From Ostrinia nubilalis (taxonomy: Eukaryota; Arthropoda; Insecta; Lepidoptera; Crambidae), in assembly GCF_963855985.1 (NCBI RefSeq), contig NC_087107.1:9238001-9302000 (forward strand): a stretch of 64,000 nt of DNA, given 5' to 3'. The position numbers were made by a program, and so were the translations under genes. Each line of letters starts with the position of its first letter. Within the stretch, counting starts at the first letter, position 1. The notes under the pieces were generated by a model. The model worked only from the letters and a program-made list of their open reading frames with translations, had not been told where the DNA came from and did no database searches. This document shows positions 12,801-25,104 of the stretch, one piece after another.

Positions 12801-14600
12801 ATGAATCTAACCCATCTACAATTTGAGGCCAAAACCCAATGATATTATAGAACTATAGATATGTTACGTTTACGTTCATAGAAATTACGATTTTAATCCG
12901 TGCCGAGCTATTCCAAATTGCACACATTGACAAATGTAACTGATAAGTGAAACAAAAAATACGAAATAGCACGCAAATGAAAGAGATAGCTATAGTTTTA
13001 ACGATTCTGCACTAACTAATCTATGTCCGCAGCGCACGCATCCTTATCGCTCTAACGTCAAAACAAGATCGCTTTCTCTTTCTTAACTTGAACATGGCGC
13101 ATGGCGTCTTGATTGTTTGCATAAATAATTGAAAATATAAATACTAAATAATTTTGCATAATCACATGTGGTAAGAGATCCCTTGTATTTTGTTTACTTT
13201 AGAGTCATAATTGGTACACTTTCGAAACACACACGATGGCATTTTTTATTTATTTTGGTAAGAACACAGGAACTTACGGTGTGGTACACGCGATTGCGCA
13301 CGACGCAGGCCACACGAAGACTAAACACAAGACGTCCCAATTGGGACGTATTTGAGTATTCACAGCGCGAGCGCTTATAACATAATATCTGCTTTTGTTT
13401 TTATATAATATCTTTGCCAAAACCATTGTTCCAAAAACAGATTGTTCCACATTTCCCATTGTGTCACAAAGCAACCAAATTGGCAGGGTGGTCACAATAA
13501 ACCCTGGCCGGGGCCAATTCTTCAGGGTTGGTTTCGGTTTAACCTGCAAATGTAGGTCGCCCTAGTCTGAAGTTAGGTCAAACAATTTCTGCCCCAATTT
13601 ATTTCCCTCCCGCTTTTCAATCTCGTCACTCTCTAAACTTAACACGCATAAGGTTCATATTTGCTTGGAGATGAGTTAAAATTATTGCACCTTACTCCTG
13701 CAAGTTTTATAAATGCGTTGCCTCCCGAGTTATGAATTTAAAGCGCTTAACAATAACGGACATATTTGCTTGGGAAAAGCTGCCTGTATTAATAAAATCA
13801 ATGAATAATGGACGAAAGTTTGGCATACAAATCAGCTATGTAGGTACTCGCAATTATTAAAAAATAAAACGGTAAATCTTCATATTCATTCAGCTGCCTA
13901 TATTCTGTGCTATTAGTGTCAGGCGTTAAGAACAGTTTTTATGGGTTTAACTACGACGACATGCGAGCGACTACGATAAGATTTTCATTTTTCATACGAG
14001 TTCAAAGGAAGCTGAAATAATATGACGACTCTATCAGGGGCAAAAAAATTGCATTAGGGTTTCGATAATATTTTATTCTATCTTTATCACAATAAGGGAT
14101 TACTTATTGGCACTTCTTATTGCATTAGGATGTCTGACTCGCAGACAATGTGAGTGTGTCACTCAATGGAATTGGAGGCGCCTAGACTCCTTTGAAATCG
14201 GCTAAATTTACTAAGAAGGGCACTCTTGCCTGTGCCATTGATGTCAGAAAATTAGAATCGACGGGGTGATTTTGTTAGCCTGATCGTACACATTTGTTTT
14301 ATAGGTGGTAAATATACTAATCCTCTTATGGCTCGTATATTTTTACAGCACTGCATTCAGTAAAAGATTTCAAAATCCTGCGGTTTATTAACGAGCCAAT
14401 AATTTATTACGGCTTTCCCTTTCTCCATTCGGAAACCAGTAGTTGCTTAAAATAAAGTTTACGGCTACTTTTATTTCAGCTTTAGTTCAAAGTAGGGCTA
14501 AATTACGAGAGCATAAAAAAGATACGCTGGAAATCAATTACGATTTACTATGATCACCGGGTGGCTAAATAGTCATATCCACACAAATATCTTTCAGCAG
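9880..14600. other. Intergenic, AT-rich
   Basis: Nothing supportable as a gene. Open frames at 10413-10712 (opens with TTG), 11258-11443 and 13168-13549 lack splice signals and recognisable motifs. A degraded Helitron-like end (ACGCAGGCGAAG) lies near 12270. Confidence 0.45.
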
Positions 14601-14604
14601 GGCT

Positions 14605-14780
14605 AAGATGCGCGCCGTGATAAACTGCTATCGCGGCGTTATATCGATTTTGACGTCACTATATCGTTTTATCTACCGGCGCTAACATGGCACCCCGAAA
14701 ATTATCATGTCATCTGTCAAAATGTGATAGTGATAGATTTGTTTTTTTTTTTGTGATAAACCTGGCAAGCCCTAACATGA
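14605..14780. repeat. GATGCGCGC-family repeat
   Basis: Starts GGGCTAAGATGCGCGCCGTG and ends ACCTGGCAAGCCCTA, resembling the hAT-type ends at 4570 and 26613 but diverged. It shares TAACATGG-ACC and GCTATCGCG with a reverse-oriented copy at about 16770-16905. No target-site duplication found. Confidence 0.5.
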
Positions 14781-15561
14781 AGCGCTAACTATATCATATT
14801 TTGACATCACGATAGGATAGGATGTGGTGTTTTTATCGTCCTCGATCCTTGCCCACGATAGCAAGACGATAGGAGATTAACTTTTTTGCAAGCTACTTTA
14901 ACTCTATTTATTTATCATTTATAATGGTAAATGACATTTTACGACTAATTTGAGGCTAGTAAAATTCAAAGAAAGGAATCTAGCACCTTTGTGATACTTT
15001 TACTTCTAGGTGGAGATTGAGTTCTAGTTCAAGAGTTTATCAGTGTGAGGCGAATCTTGCGACAGTTTATAATCGCTAGCTGCAAAATCTTAGTGCTCCC
15101 ACAGTCCCACCCACATATTAATTATTACATTACCTACCTTGTAAAATAACCATTACTTACCTACTTAGGTAGGCAGTCAACAGTACATCAGACAATACAT
15201 ATTAAGTTGCAAATGTCGTGAGATACCCCACAGTGTTTAGCTTGATTTAAGTACCTACTGTCATCTGTACATAATCTTGTAAAATTATTGAAAATGGGGC
15301 GGAATGTGGCCGAGCTTCTTGTGTCTACATCAAACAGTGGCAAGGTCATTGTCAGAAATTAGCATTGGGTGGGATGTGTAATCAAACTTGCTATAATAAC
15401 AATGAGAATAAATGAATTTTACTAATTTTATAACTTGATGGTGATACCATACATACATTCCACATTACTATCAATCTAATTCCTCCATGTGGTCTTTTTT
15501 AAGGGCTTTAATGTGACAGGATGATAATCTTGTACAATTTATTCCATTATAATAAATTCAT

Positions 15562-15745
15562 CATCATCTCAGCCATAGGACGTCCACTGCTGAACTTAGG
15601 CCTCCCCCAATGCTTTCCATGTTGCCCGATGGGGCAGCAAGGTTCTGGGGTGGAGGCCGGGTACCGGAATACGCAGCGTGGGACGTCCACCCACAAGGTG
15701 GACCGACCACATCATAATGGTAGCAGAAAGGCGCTGGACGCAGGC
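15562..15745 (-). mobile_element. RTE LINE 3' end, twin-primed (5' part inverted)
   Basis: Bases 15562-15625 are the LINE 3' end in minus orientation with a short ATC tail. From about 15626 the remaining LINE sequence runs in plus orientation (GGGGCAGCAAGGTTCTGG onward). The exact 11-bp duplication AATAAATTCAT surrounds the composite (15551-15561, 15746-15756), so both halves arrived in one event. Confidence 0.85.
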
Positions 15746-15784
15746 AATAAATTCATTATTGCAGTGTAATTTCAAAATAATTCA

Positions 15785-16007
15785 ACCATTATTTACAAAA
15801 TCTTTATTTGGGAAACTTTTGTTTTACAATAGCTATTTATAATTTCAAATACAAACAGAATTCCATGAATTGGTTAGCCTAGCCAGTACCCTTGAAGTTT
15901 TTCTTGCTGATTGTTATTGTAAATTTTCATGATAGTGAGCAAGACTTGATTATGTCTGCTTTAGAATGAAATAATCACTCATAATCCCACACTTCTTCAT
16001 CCACTGT
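15785..16007 (-). CDS. Possible terminal exon of a minus-strand gene
   Basis: On the minus strand a pyrimidine-rich acceptor (CTTTTTTCAG) ends at 16008 and is followed by a short open stretch. In one frame it reads TVDEEVWDYE then stop (CDS 16007-15975); in another it reads about 18 codons. About 165 nt downstream lies AATAAA (complement of 15803-15808), the size of a normal 3' UTR. A possible preceding exon lies at about 16388-16551. The 15562 LINE insertion starts just past the 3' end. I do not recognise the product, and the frame is unresolved because the donor upstream is weak. Confidence 0.35.
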
Positions 16008-16387
16008 CTGAAAAAAGAAAGAATATTATTTAAACACAATTATAAATATTACAATTACATAAACAGTTCATAAATAGAAACATTTACTTAATCCTATTTG
16101 TATTTTAAGTTTACATACAAAATATTGATCACAGTATTATTACACGGTGAAAGAACTATGTGAAATAAATATAGGAAAGAAGGTGAAAGCTTATTTGTAG
16201 GAATAAAGATATTTTTCCTTTTCTCCGGTGCTGTTACTTATGAAAATCAAGATCTGCGGAGTATAGCTAATATTTTAGACTTTAGGTACTTACTTTGCTA
16301 CTTATGAGTGTAACTTTATTTCTCAAATCTCAATAAACTTTCTGACTGCTTCATGTAAGTTGAATAATTACTGTAAACCTCGCATTA

Positions 16388-16551
16388 TGGGGTAGGTAGT
16401 GGAGTTCGGTTATTCTGTTAATTTTGAAGACTTCATTCTTTAATACTATCGGTATGATTAGGAATTCTTCATTGTTTTTCTTTAACTTGGTTATCTCTTC
16501 GTTTGATATTTTCCGTACTTTAGAAATATTAAAAATAAGACTGGAAACATA
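16388..16551 (-). CDS. Possible internal exon, unknown product
   Basis: On the minus strand an acceptor-like TTTTTATGTTTCCAG precedes an open frame (KVRKISNEEITKLKKN, then EEFLIIPIVLKN and FKINRITELHYLPHN). The putative donor CGAG/GTTTAC is weak. The amino-acid composition looks like a real protein: charged helix followed by hydrophobic strands. The same frame upstream has no ATG, so if real this is not the first exon. Together with the acceptor at 16007 it would give one reading frame, but not the one that seems most natural there. Confidence 0.3.
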
Positions 16552-16759
16552 AAAATACAATTTTAAAAACACAAACAAATACAATCAAGCAGTCATGTAA
16601 TGTCAACAAAATTGACATAACTTTTTTTTAATGACGTTCTCACTGCTTTAAGATATGTGTTTTTAGCCGAATTAGTAGCAGAAATGAACGAGATTGAACG
16701 AATGAGCTAAAATATTTCAAGGTTGGCCAACATAATAACGCATTTTTTTCTTAATATGG

Positions 16760-16905
16760 CAACAATTCAGTTATCACGCGATAGCGGTCGATAGACTTTT
16801 CTATCGATGGTCCCATGTTAGGGAAAATGATAAAATTATCTACGTGATCGAAAATTGTCTTATCATATCATGTCATTGTCGATGCGCGCATCTTAGGCCT
16901 ACAGG
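16760..16905. repeat. GATGCGCGC-family repeat, inverted copy
   Basis: The complement begins GTAGGCCTAAGATGCGCGC like the core at 4582, and shares blocks with 14605-14780. A GC-rich stretch without a recognisable frame follows (16910-16990). Confidence 0.5.
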
Positions 16906-16999
16906 AGTGGATTCTTTGGCAGGCGGCCGAAACGGCGCCCCAGTCGACGCGAGTGGAGCGGCGCGTCGGCCCGCGTTTACCGACGCATTCGAAAAAAGT

Positions 17000-17928
17000 T
17001 TTCGAAATTTAAATTTAAATATTTAGTTTTCGAACTGTGACGGCCATTAAAAAGTTTGACCTTACTTTTTTTTAAAGTGAAGTAGTGTTATGCTACCAGC
17101 ATTTTGAGAGTGAAATTGAAAGTGAAAATATCGAGTGAATCGAATAAGTGCTAAATGTGTGCAGTATTAAAGTCGTGCGAAATATTGTGTAAGCTGAGCA
17201 ATCAGTCAATGTCTAAATGGATTCAGGACATTGTATTTATTTTATTGAATTACCACATAGAGTTGTCTTTGCGAAACAAAACGTACGCTCTCTACAACTA
17301 AACAACAACATTACAGACTTACAAATTAACAAACAATTTCACGTAAAAGTGAACATTTTGAACATAAACTACAATACTGTCGCTGCAACTTAATCTCCGA
17401 AGACATACGGCGATGGTTTGGCATTGTTTATGTGACATGTGAAACAGATATACAAGCTAAGCGTTATTTTTGTGAAAACAGTTCACAAATAGAAGGAATC
17501 ATTGACCCGGCGGATATGAAAACACTCGCGGACGGAATAACTAATTTGTGTAATATAACAAACGAGAATGAGCATTGAGCAGTTCATCTCAAATACTTTT
17601 GATAACCTTTTCAAAGTCACAATAGATAAATGTGTAAACAATAAACAAACGCAAAAAAATCTAGATTTCTCTCATGATATTCAACGAAATTGATATTTAA
17701 GTTTATCTTCTGTATTTTAAATTATAAACAACATTACGCAATAATATTTTCCGTTATTTATCTTCTTCTATTGTCTAGTTAGAAACATGTCCACCTCGAT
17801 CTCAAATCAAGACTAGAAACTACTAATAGGCTTTATGAAAAGAAGGCCACAAGAAACCGTATTGGAGTTATCATTACAGTCGTTTGGAAACAAATGTTTT
17901 TTTCTATTAAATCAAAGGTCTCTAAGGG
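17000..17928. other. Intergenic DNA
   Basis: A GC-rich strip (16910-16990) followed by AT-rich DNA looks superficially like a promoter and 5' UTR, but no ATG-led exon with a donor follows. Nothing further recognised. Confidence 0.4.
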
Positions 17929-18083
17929 TGGATTCGAGTTCGACCAAATAAGAATAAGAGTAAATATTAATCTCAGAATAAATCGTTAGTTTTCACATAA
18001 TGTATAACCCCTACTGAAACTGCCAATGTGACAGTTATTCCAGGAGTTATTCTCGGATAAAAGTTTGGTCGAATCGGGTCTAA
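17929..18083. mobile_element. MITE (GGATTCGACC family), copy 2
   Basis: It starts GGGTGGATTCGAGTTCGACC and ends TTTGGTCGAATCGGGTC. Most of its length parallels 9705-9873. Ends are approximate; TAA follows on the right and precedes on the left. Confidence 0.65.
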
Positions 18084-18089
18084 GTATAA

Positions 18090-21000
18090 TACAGTAAAAA
18101 AATACTTACTAACGATATAGCACATCAAGCTATTCAATATTAGGTAATCTTATCTAGTTTTAATAGTTGCGATCAAGTTAGTTAACCAAAATTAATTTAC
18201 AGTACCTACGATGTGCTAGCGACTGAACAACACTACACCCCATATCTGAAATTCAATCTATTCCATGTCATGTAAACGTTGCAGCTCCTAATTTTGTGTA
18301 CAGACGAGGTTCTCGTAGTATCTACTAATTTCGGAGATGACATTTGACATCGATGTCTTGGAGCAGTTAAATTGAGACGACTAAAATTCTCGGAAATGTA
18401 TGAGAAGATGTATTATTTTTAACTCCTTTCCCGTAGTGTCATTAGTCTGACGATCTTTTCACCAAGTTACGAAGTCGAAGCACAGAATAATAATGTTCTG
18501 TCGAAATAGGTAACAAATTAATAAAGTGTGTAAAGGTTGGCAAACATTTTCAATGTAGGATTTGGTCTGTACAAAAAACTATTATTCTTTCAAGATAGCG
18601 GTTGCAGTATAATGTTTATGTATTTAGTTGACAACCTCTGACCCTGGGATATTCTTGTCATTACAAAACAAATTCAGTTTTGCCTGAAATTCTAACGTGC
18701 TAATAAATCTTGAACCGGATTTTCGCTCATGAAACATTCTATCAAATGAAAACCGTATTAAAATATCTGCGTTAGTTTCTGAAATTAGACTAGCTAGACA
18801 GACGCGACCGGGGAGTTTAATTTATAATGAATGAGTTCATATAAGCCAATATACTCGTACGTATGTTTAGGACAGCTTATACAAATTGAATAAAATACGT
18901 TACATCGTAAATAAAAGGGTACACCCGACCCGTGCCAATTTGTACTGGATTATGACAAGAGGTATACACTTATCAGAGCAAATTGCGGGGATATGCTTAT
19001 TAAGGGTTACGTGCGACGACTCACTCGTAATGTACGAAGTAGGTTTATGTGCCAAACATTGTAGTATCTTTTGTACTAGTATTAGATGCGATTTTGCAAC
19101 AAAAATGTACAAAATTATGTGCTGTCGAGGTCAACTGTACAATATCTTTGGCAGACCTTGAAAGAAAAGACAAATAGGTAGTAAGAGTTGTATTCCGAAA
19201 AATACCTTAGATTTTTTATTAGGCACATATTATTATTCAAACTTGGCGTTCTTACAAATAGGATAGGTTGCCTTGATATCATTTGATGAATGAATTACCT
19301 TATTGTTTTTACCCAAGACTTTTTCATCGCAATCGTATCTTTCACGCAAACCCCCATTTGGTGAACTCAGACTTTTGCTATTTTCTTATAGCGGTCCTAT
19401 ATGCCACGTATATTATCTTACTTACGTTACTCAGGCTTATAATAGGTTCTACCTTCATTATTTTACTGAGCTTAATCGAATCTAACTCGACATGTCTCCG
19501 AATCATCGAATAACTCTTTTCATAGCAACTTCCTCACGAGCTGCATAATTTATTAATCACTTAGGTAAGTTCCCGGAAGCTATAACAACTTTTAGTGATT
19601 TATCTGATATCCAGTTCACCGCTACGGTAGCATAATACCTCAGAAGTATCTGGGAGCAGCAATAACCACTAACTATGTGGGGAACTACAATAAAATCGAC
19701 AGTTACTAGTCGGCGGCTTTCCCAAGCCACGACAATTATTAATTTGTTAGGACGACAGCCGGCTTGCAGTGGCTCACAGTCGCAGTGACAAAGAAGGTAG
19801 AGTCAGTAGGATTCCCACTAATCAATTAAGTTAGCTTTGCTTAGAGTCTTACTGAACAGGAAAGCACACATTTCATGCCACTCCTAATAAATTATTCTGT
19901 AAAATTCAGTTCGTTATGTGAGAGCCTTCACTTGGTAAATGAAGTGGTATCATCATCTCCACCAATAGATACATGTCGTTAGTGAGATTCCTCCAGTGTC
20001 ATGATGCATGAGTGAGACGAGAACCATGGGTATTGCGGCAATTTGCCTAGGCAAAGATGTTGTGATTTAGATATGTAAATCAGAATGTGTGGTGAACTGA
20101 ATAAACTTCGCGAAGGCTTTATTTGTAAGTGTACCTACTTTTTTAGCTCACCAGGGCAACAGGCGTGTCACAGCATGTCCGTTTGTCTATGATACTGAGC
20201 TATAAGAAGTGAGCCTACTGAATCCTAAACCCTGGAGACAATGACAATAAATCTGTCAATGTAAGCAATACAGATCGGCGAGAGAAGTAGTAAATGGCTG
20301 ACTAAAGCTTGTGAACGAGCTCTACTACTTTTGACATTGTTTATACGATAAAGTTACTATTTATTGAAAAGAAAATACTCCACCTGAATGGATTTATCTA
20401 CTATCTAATTACATGTGTATATTAAAAAGTGAATCTTAGCTAAGTTTGGCACTAAATGAGTGACTTCAGTTGAATGAGACTCTATTCAAGTGACGTAACT
20501 AGAGTTTTGACGTGAGTGGCAGACGGCTAGTCTACCCATGTTGGACATGTCACTCGGCAGACGCACTTGTCAACCGCTAGGACGGATATAGCATGCGTAG
20601 GCGCAGCCAGACGCCCTACTAATCGACGTTTATTGCTAATTAATTTTATGAGGTGACTGCACTCATTTGGAAGTTGGAAATTCTTGCATTGGTATGGGCT
20701 ATTCTAAAATCGACAGTTTCCACTTTCATATGTCGTCTTATTATGAAAGTCGATGTACTTTTGTGTAATTAAAAAAATAATTGTCTGCTTGTAGCTTACA
20801 CGCACGATTAAAATTAATATTAAACGGGTTTTGTAAGTTATAAAAAAAACATTCATGGTCCAAACAAACAAACACGTATGAATTAAAATAAATTCAGCAA
20901 AATAATCCTCATAAAAATACTTAGAATGTCTCTCAGACAATCTAAAGTTTTTGAAATGTTAGCACATAGTATTTATTAATATAATGGCAGAAAACTCTCA

Positions 21001-21645
21001 ACGAAATTGGATTCACGTACACTCGTACAAGGCGGTCATATTTCCCTGGCAATATCTCCGTGACCAAGCATACGGTTACATTAGTTACCTGCCAAGTTTC
21101 TTGGCGAGTCCATAATCCTGCAACTTGGCTAATCGTGGGACCAACCGCCAAGTTTGTTCAATTCCACGGATTACGGTTTATCTAAATTGTCGTGGGAATT
21201 AACCATTTAGTTGATTAGTTTTGGAAGTGTAAGCAGCGTATTAATTAGGATGAGCTTAACGAGATTATTTAAATGCGTAGCATGAAAGTGTCGCGACACT
21301 TTATGAACGGACTTAGTTTAGTCCGGGTCCATAAAAAAAAGCTTTTCTTCAATTAGGATTAATGAATTTACAACTTAACTGAGAAGTAGACACCGTATCG
21401 CAAGAAATGTTAATAACAACAAAGTTACTGTTCTCGTATGAAGTATCCACTTCCACGCGTTATTATACCTTCTCGTACCTAGAACAGTAAATAGCGGTGT
21501 CCAGAATTTCGACGTTACCATTTCATTCTCAAAGCACACTGTGCATTTGATTATATTTCATGAAATTTTCTCCTCCAGGATCCTAACCATAATCTCATAA
21601 GACTACTACTTACTTATATTCCGTTTTTGCTGATTTATGATTCAT
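18090..21645. other. Intergenic, AT-rich
   Basis: Many short overlapping frames (for example 18886-19161 and 19283-19513) but no splice-supported exon, repeat family or RNA gene recognised. Confidence 0.45.
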
Positions 21646-21657
21646 AATCTTTTGAAC

Positions 21658-21735
21658 GTGCGATGTGGAAGTCATTGGGGGAGGCCTATGTTCAGCAGTG
21701 GACGTCCTGTGGCTGAAATGATGATGATGATGATG
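21658..21735 (+). mobile_element. RTE LINE 3' end, 78 bp, with TSD
   Basis: Only the last 78 bp of the LINE is present, in plus orientation, ending in a (TGA)n tail. The 12-bp duplication AATCTTTTGAAC is exact (21646-21657, 21736-21747). Confidence 0.9.
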
Positions 21736-21749
21736 AATCTTTTGAACTC

Positions 21750-24093
21750 TATCTAATTCTAGAGTATGTAACGTAGGACGTAGGTGAAGCAAATTGAAAG
21801 AATTAGGAGTAACAATCATTCGAGGATTACGCGTCTCGGGTACGGGTAGGATAACCTGACATTTGGTTGAAACCGCCCTTTGCCTCCAAACTTATTGGGC
21901 TTAAAAGGTCTTAAACTTTTTCGTAGGCTGAAAGGAGCATTGTATTTAGTTTTGATGGCTCTTGTAGATTTGTAGATAGTGATCTCATCTTTGGGGAATG
22001 TATATTAGTGTCTTGTTTGAAAATGATGCCAATGATTTCAATTTCACCCTGTATTTTATTATCTGCTGCAACCCCTTTTTTTTTTTAAATGAAAATGGCA
22101 TAGGACCGTTATTGTATTTCTATCAAGTTAACGATCCCCTTCGAACTCTTTTAACTAAGCTAAATGAATTAGAGGGATTTACAATGCAAGCATCATGCGG
22201 GTACATTCTGTCAATTATGATGAATTGGCATTTGCTGTTACAAGTACTTCCATTGTTTTCGTAGCAGCTTGTTTGCTTTGTTATTCAAAAATGTAGTATT
22301 TACTGACATTTAATTTTAATGTTTGGTTAGCAAATTCCTCGAAACTATTAAGCAGGGCATTATGTAAACAAATATACAAAACTAGCAAAAAATTTGTCGC
22401 TGTAAACGCTACAAATTTTATAAAAGGATGCGTAAAATAAACAACAAAATCAATCCTTGTCTATCCCATCAGGGGAACATTGAGGAAGAATGTTTAAAAT
22501 AATACGAACCGCTGTTTTGGAAGCGGATCGTGCGCCGGCGCACGGATCTAAAAATACGAAAATATCTATGACCGAAATGGGAGGATGCCGAGAATGTGAG
22601 TGTCACTGGTGTCACCAAGACAGTTTGGTGACGAATAAAAATGTCATTAAGGTATTCTTTCCTGTAAATTATTTTGGGTTTGAGAAGCAGCAGTCTGTAG
22701 GTACCTATTTGTCAGACGGTTCAAATTATGAGATTGTAAGTTTAAACGAAACTAATTATTATTACAACCCTTTAGCTTGGTAATCTAAGATACAATTCTT
22801 GAGAACTGCCAAGGAGGATCAGAGACAGGAACATACATAGATCTGATTTCAAATACAAATCTTAGCGTTTTTTATTTTTAATCGCTTCTTGCAATTATCG
22901 AAACCTTATCATTATTGTAGAAATAAATTGCTCAATTTGAGTTTTATTTTCGTTGTATAAAAACACTTAAGTAGCATTATAATGAAACAATACACTGCAA
23001 AAGTAAAAAGTTTATCAGCAATCGCATTGCGTGCACAACACTCACGAACTAAACAATCTTTTTCAATTTGCTTGACAAATTCACCAATTTACAGACGCAA
23101 TCCTGCAGCCACCGCCTACGTAATTTGTTGGCTGCTATCTTGATTTACCAAGTATTCGTCTTTTGTGTAAATGCAAACTTATGTTGTGAACGAGAAAGTA
23201 ACTGTGTCTGTTTGTTTATTACGTTTGTCGTATAGGTAAATAAACTGCTGAACCAATTTTGATATTTATTAATTCTTGCGCGCCTGGAGAAAGAGGCAAT
23301 TATTGTGACAAAAAAACTTGAAGAGCGTGAAAATGGGACTAAATTTTGTTATTTATACACTTTTTTCAGTCCTATTAGAATTTATTGCCTTTCCAACAAT
23401 CATAATAGAGGAAAAAATCTCAATTTCTTAGCATTAACAAAATGTATTAACATTAATTAATTACTGCAATTCATTAGAATCACTCCTGCCTACGATTCTC
23501 TATTTCGTTTTTATAGATATTTCAATAAATATTTTCAAGGTCTTTGCCAGCTCTTCAGATGATACTAAAACATCCGCCCTTAAAAAGGGTTGTAAAGAGC
23601 GAACCGAAGCTAAAGCGTGAACAAAAAATGTGTAATGACCCGGTGGACCGCCGACCCACCCCACGGGTCACTTGGCATCCAAGCTCTACAGAAATAGAGA
23701 TAGATTTAGATTTTTATAGTCTGGTGGCTTTCTTTAATCATGTCAAAATGTCGTACATATTTATTTACATGTTTGTTTACTTTTCAAAGGAATAACAGCT
23801 TTGATTCAGCTTGATGACGATGGAAGACGAAAGTTGTAACCTCAGCTGATGAAATGATGGTGTCATACTGGCGTCTGACAAATATTATGGCTCAATCCAA
23901 CCGTCTTAAAAACATACCTTCGGCGTTAGCATGCACTTATCATTTTCCAAGAAATGGGACATCGACATGAAAATAATATAACACGCAGTAATCTAAGAAA
24001 ATGCAGTGCTATTCAGTCAGATAATATCTATTTATCATTATTGTTTCAATTAGGTAGGTTGTTATCGAAGAAATCGATTACATAAACAATCAG
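21750..24093. other. Intergenic DNA
   Basis: An ATG-led 97-codon frame at 22490-22783 and an 83-codon frame at 23544-23795 have protein-like stretches but no motif or splice support, so I do not call them genes. Confidence 0.4.
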
Positions 24094-24095
24094 TA

Positions 24096-24291
24096 CCTCT
24101 AGTAGGAAAAACTTTCGAGTTCGTTTCGTTGCGTATTCAAAGTGTCATCGAAAAATTTTGTATGAAAAATTAAACAGCGCCCCCTAGGGCGGCTATAATA
24201 TAGGGGGCGCTGTTTAATTTTTCATACAAAATTTTTCGATGACACTTTGAATACGCAACGAAACGAACTCGAAAGTTTTTCCTACTAGAGG
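24096..24291. mobile_element. Perfect foldback MITE, 91-bp arms
   Basis: Bases 24096-24186 and 24201-24291 are exact reverse complements by eye, separated by 14 nt. The ends read CCTCTAGTAGG. TA flanks both sides (24094-24095 and 24292-24293), as for Tc1/mariner-type insertion. The tip contains GCGCCCCCTA. Transcription in either direction would give a 91-bp RNA hairpin. Confidence 0.85.
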
Positions 24292-24660
24292 TACAGTTCC
24301 TATAGCATAACAGCATCCAATACAGGAAAAACATAATTCAGGATGCAAAGTAGGTATTATCATACTTTAGAAACCATAAAGGAAATATTAGTCAGTGACA
24401 GTTGCAAAATTACCACAAAAATCTAGACCTCCGGTATCGATACTATCATCGTAATAGGTGAACCGTAACTAATCGAGTTAAATTCGATTGTAACTGATTA
24501 CTCGGATCACTGCTCTAGATTGTGCAATACTGTGTTTTCTTTTTTGTGGCACTTTTCCAATTTCAGACTAGAATGCTAAATGAAGCATAGTATGATTTTC
24601 ACTCAAGGATGTCTAACTATTAAAAAATCATTAGATTCGTTGCATGTCCAATGACAGTTT

Positions 24661-24780
24661 ATCTTTCCCCCGGGATAAACTTCACCTTCACTGGTTGAGT
24701 TTTTAATGGCGGTCAAGCTGTAGATCCTGACTACACAGGAGTTGCAGAGGTGGGAACCAGAGGTGTGAATAGTCCCGTAA
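24661..24780 (-). repeat. Interspersed repeat, copy A
   Basis: The minus strand (ACGGGACTATTCACACC to TTTATCCCGGGG) is about 85-90% identical to plus-strand 26500-26612. It contains GGATCTACAGCTTGACCGCC, part of which also occurs near 38793. The overlapping 94-codon minus frame (24603-24887) is probably just repeat sequence. Confidence 0.7.
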
Positions 24781-24967
24781 ATCATTAGATTAAAGAGAGT
24801 ATCAAGCATTGCCCTAAATATCGAGAGAACAATGTAATGTAAACTTTCCAAACCCAAAACGGTAATTGAAAGAAACAATGAGATCATCCACGTTTAACAA
24901 TATTATCTTTGTCATTCGAATCTTCGATGATGTCACGATTAAGATTATTGAGATTTAATAAAAAAAC

Positions 24968-25093
24968 ATAGGCCTCCCCTAATCCTTTCCACGTTGATCG
25001 ATTGGTAGCGGCTTGCGTCCAGCGCTTCCCTGTTAGGGAAGGCCTATGTTCAGCAGTGGACGTCCTATGGCTGAAATGATGATGATGACGATG
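24968..25093 (+). mobile_element. RTE LINE 3' end, twin-primed
   Basis: 24968 to about 25034 is LINE sequence in minus orientation; from about 25035 the last 60 bp run in plus orientation to a (TGA)n tail. The exact 11-bp duplication AATAAAAAAAC flanks it (24957-24967, 25094-25104). Confidence 0.85.
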
Positions 25094-25104
25094 AATAAAA
25101 AAAC

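Noticed and set aside
24603..24887. 94-aa minus-strand protein
   Set aside because: Most of its second half coincides with an interspersed repeat also present at 26500-26612.
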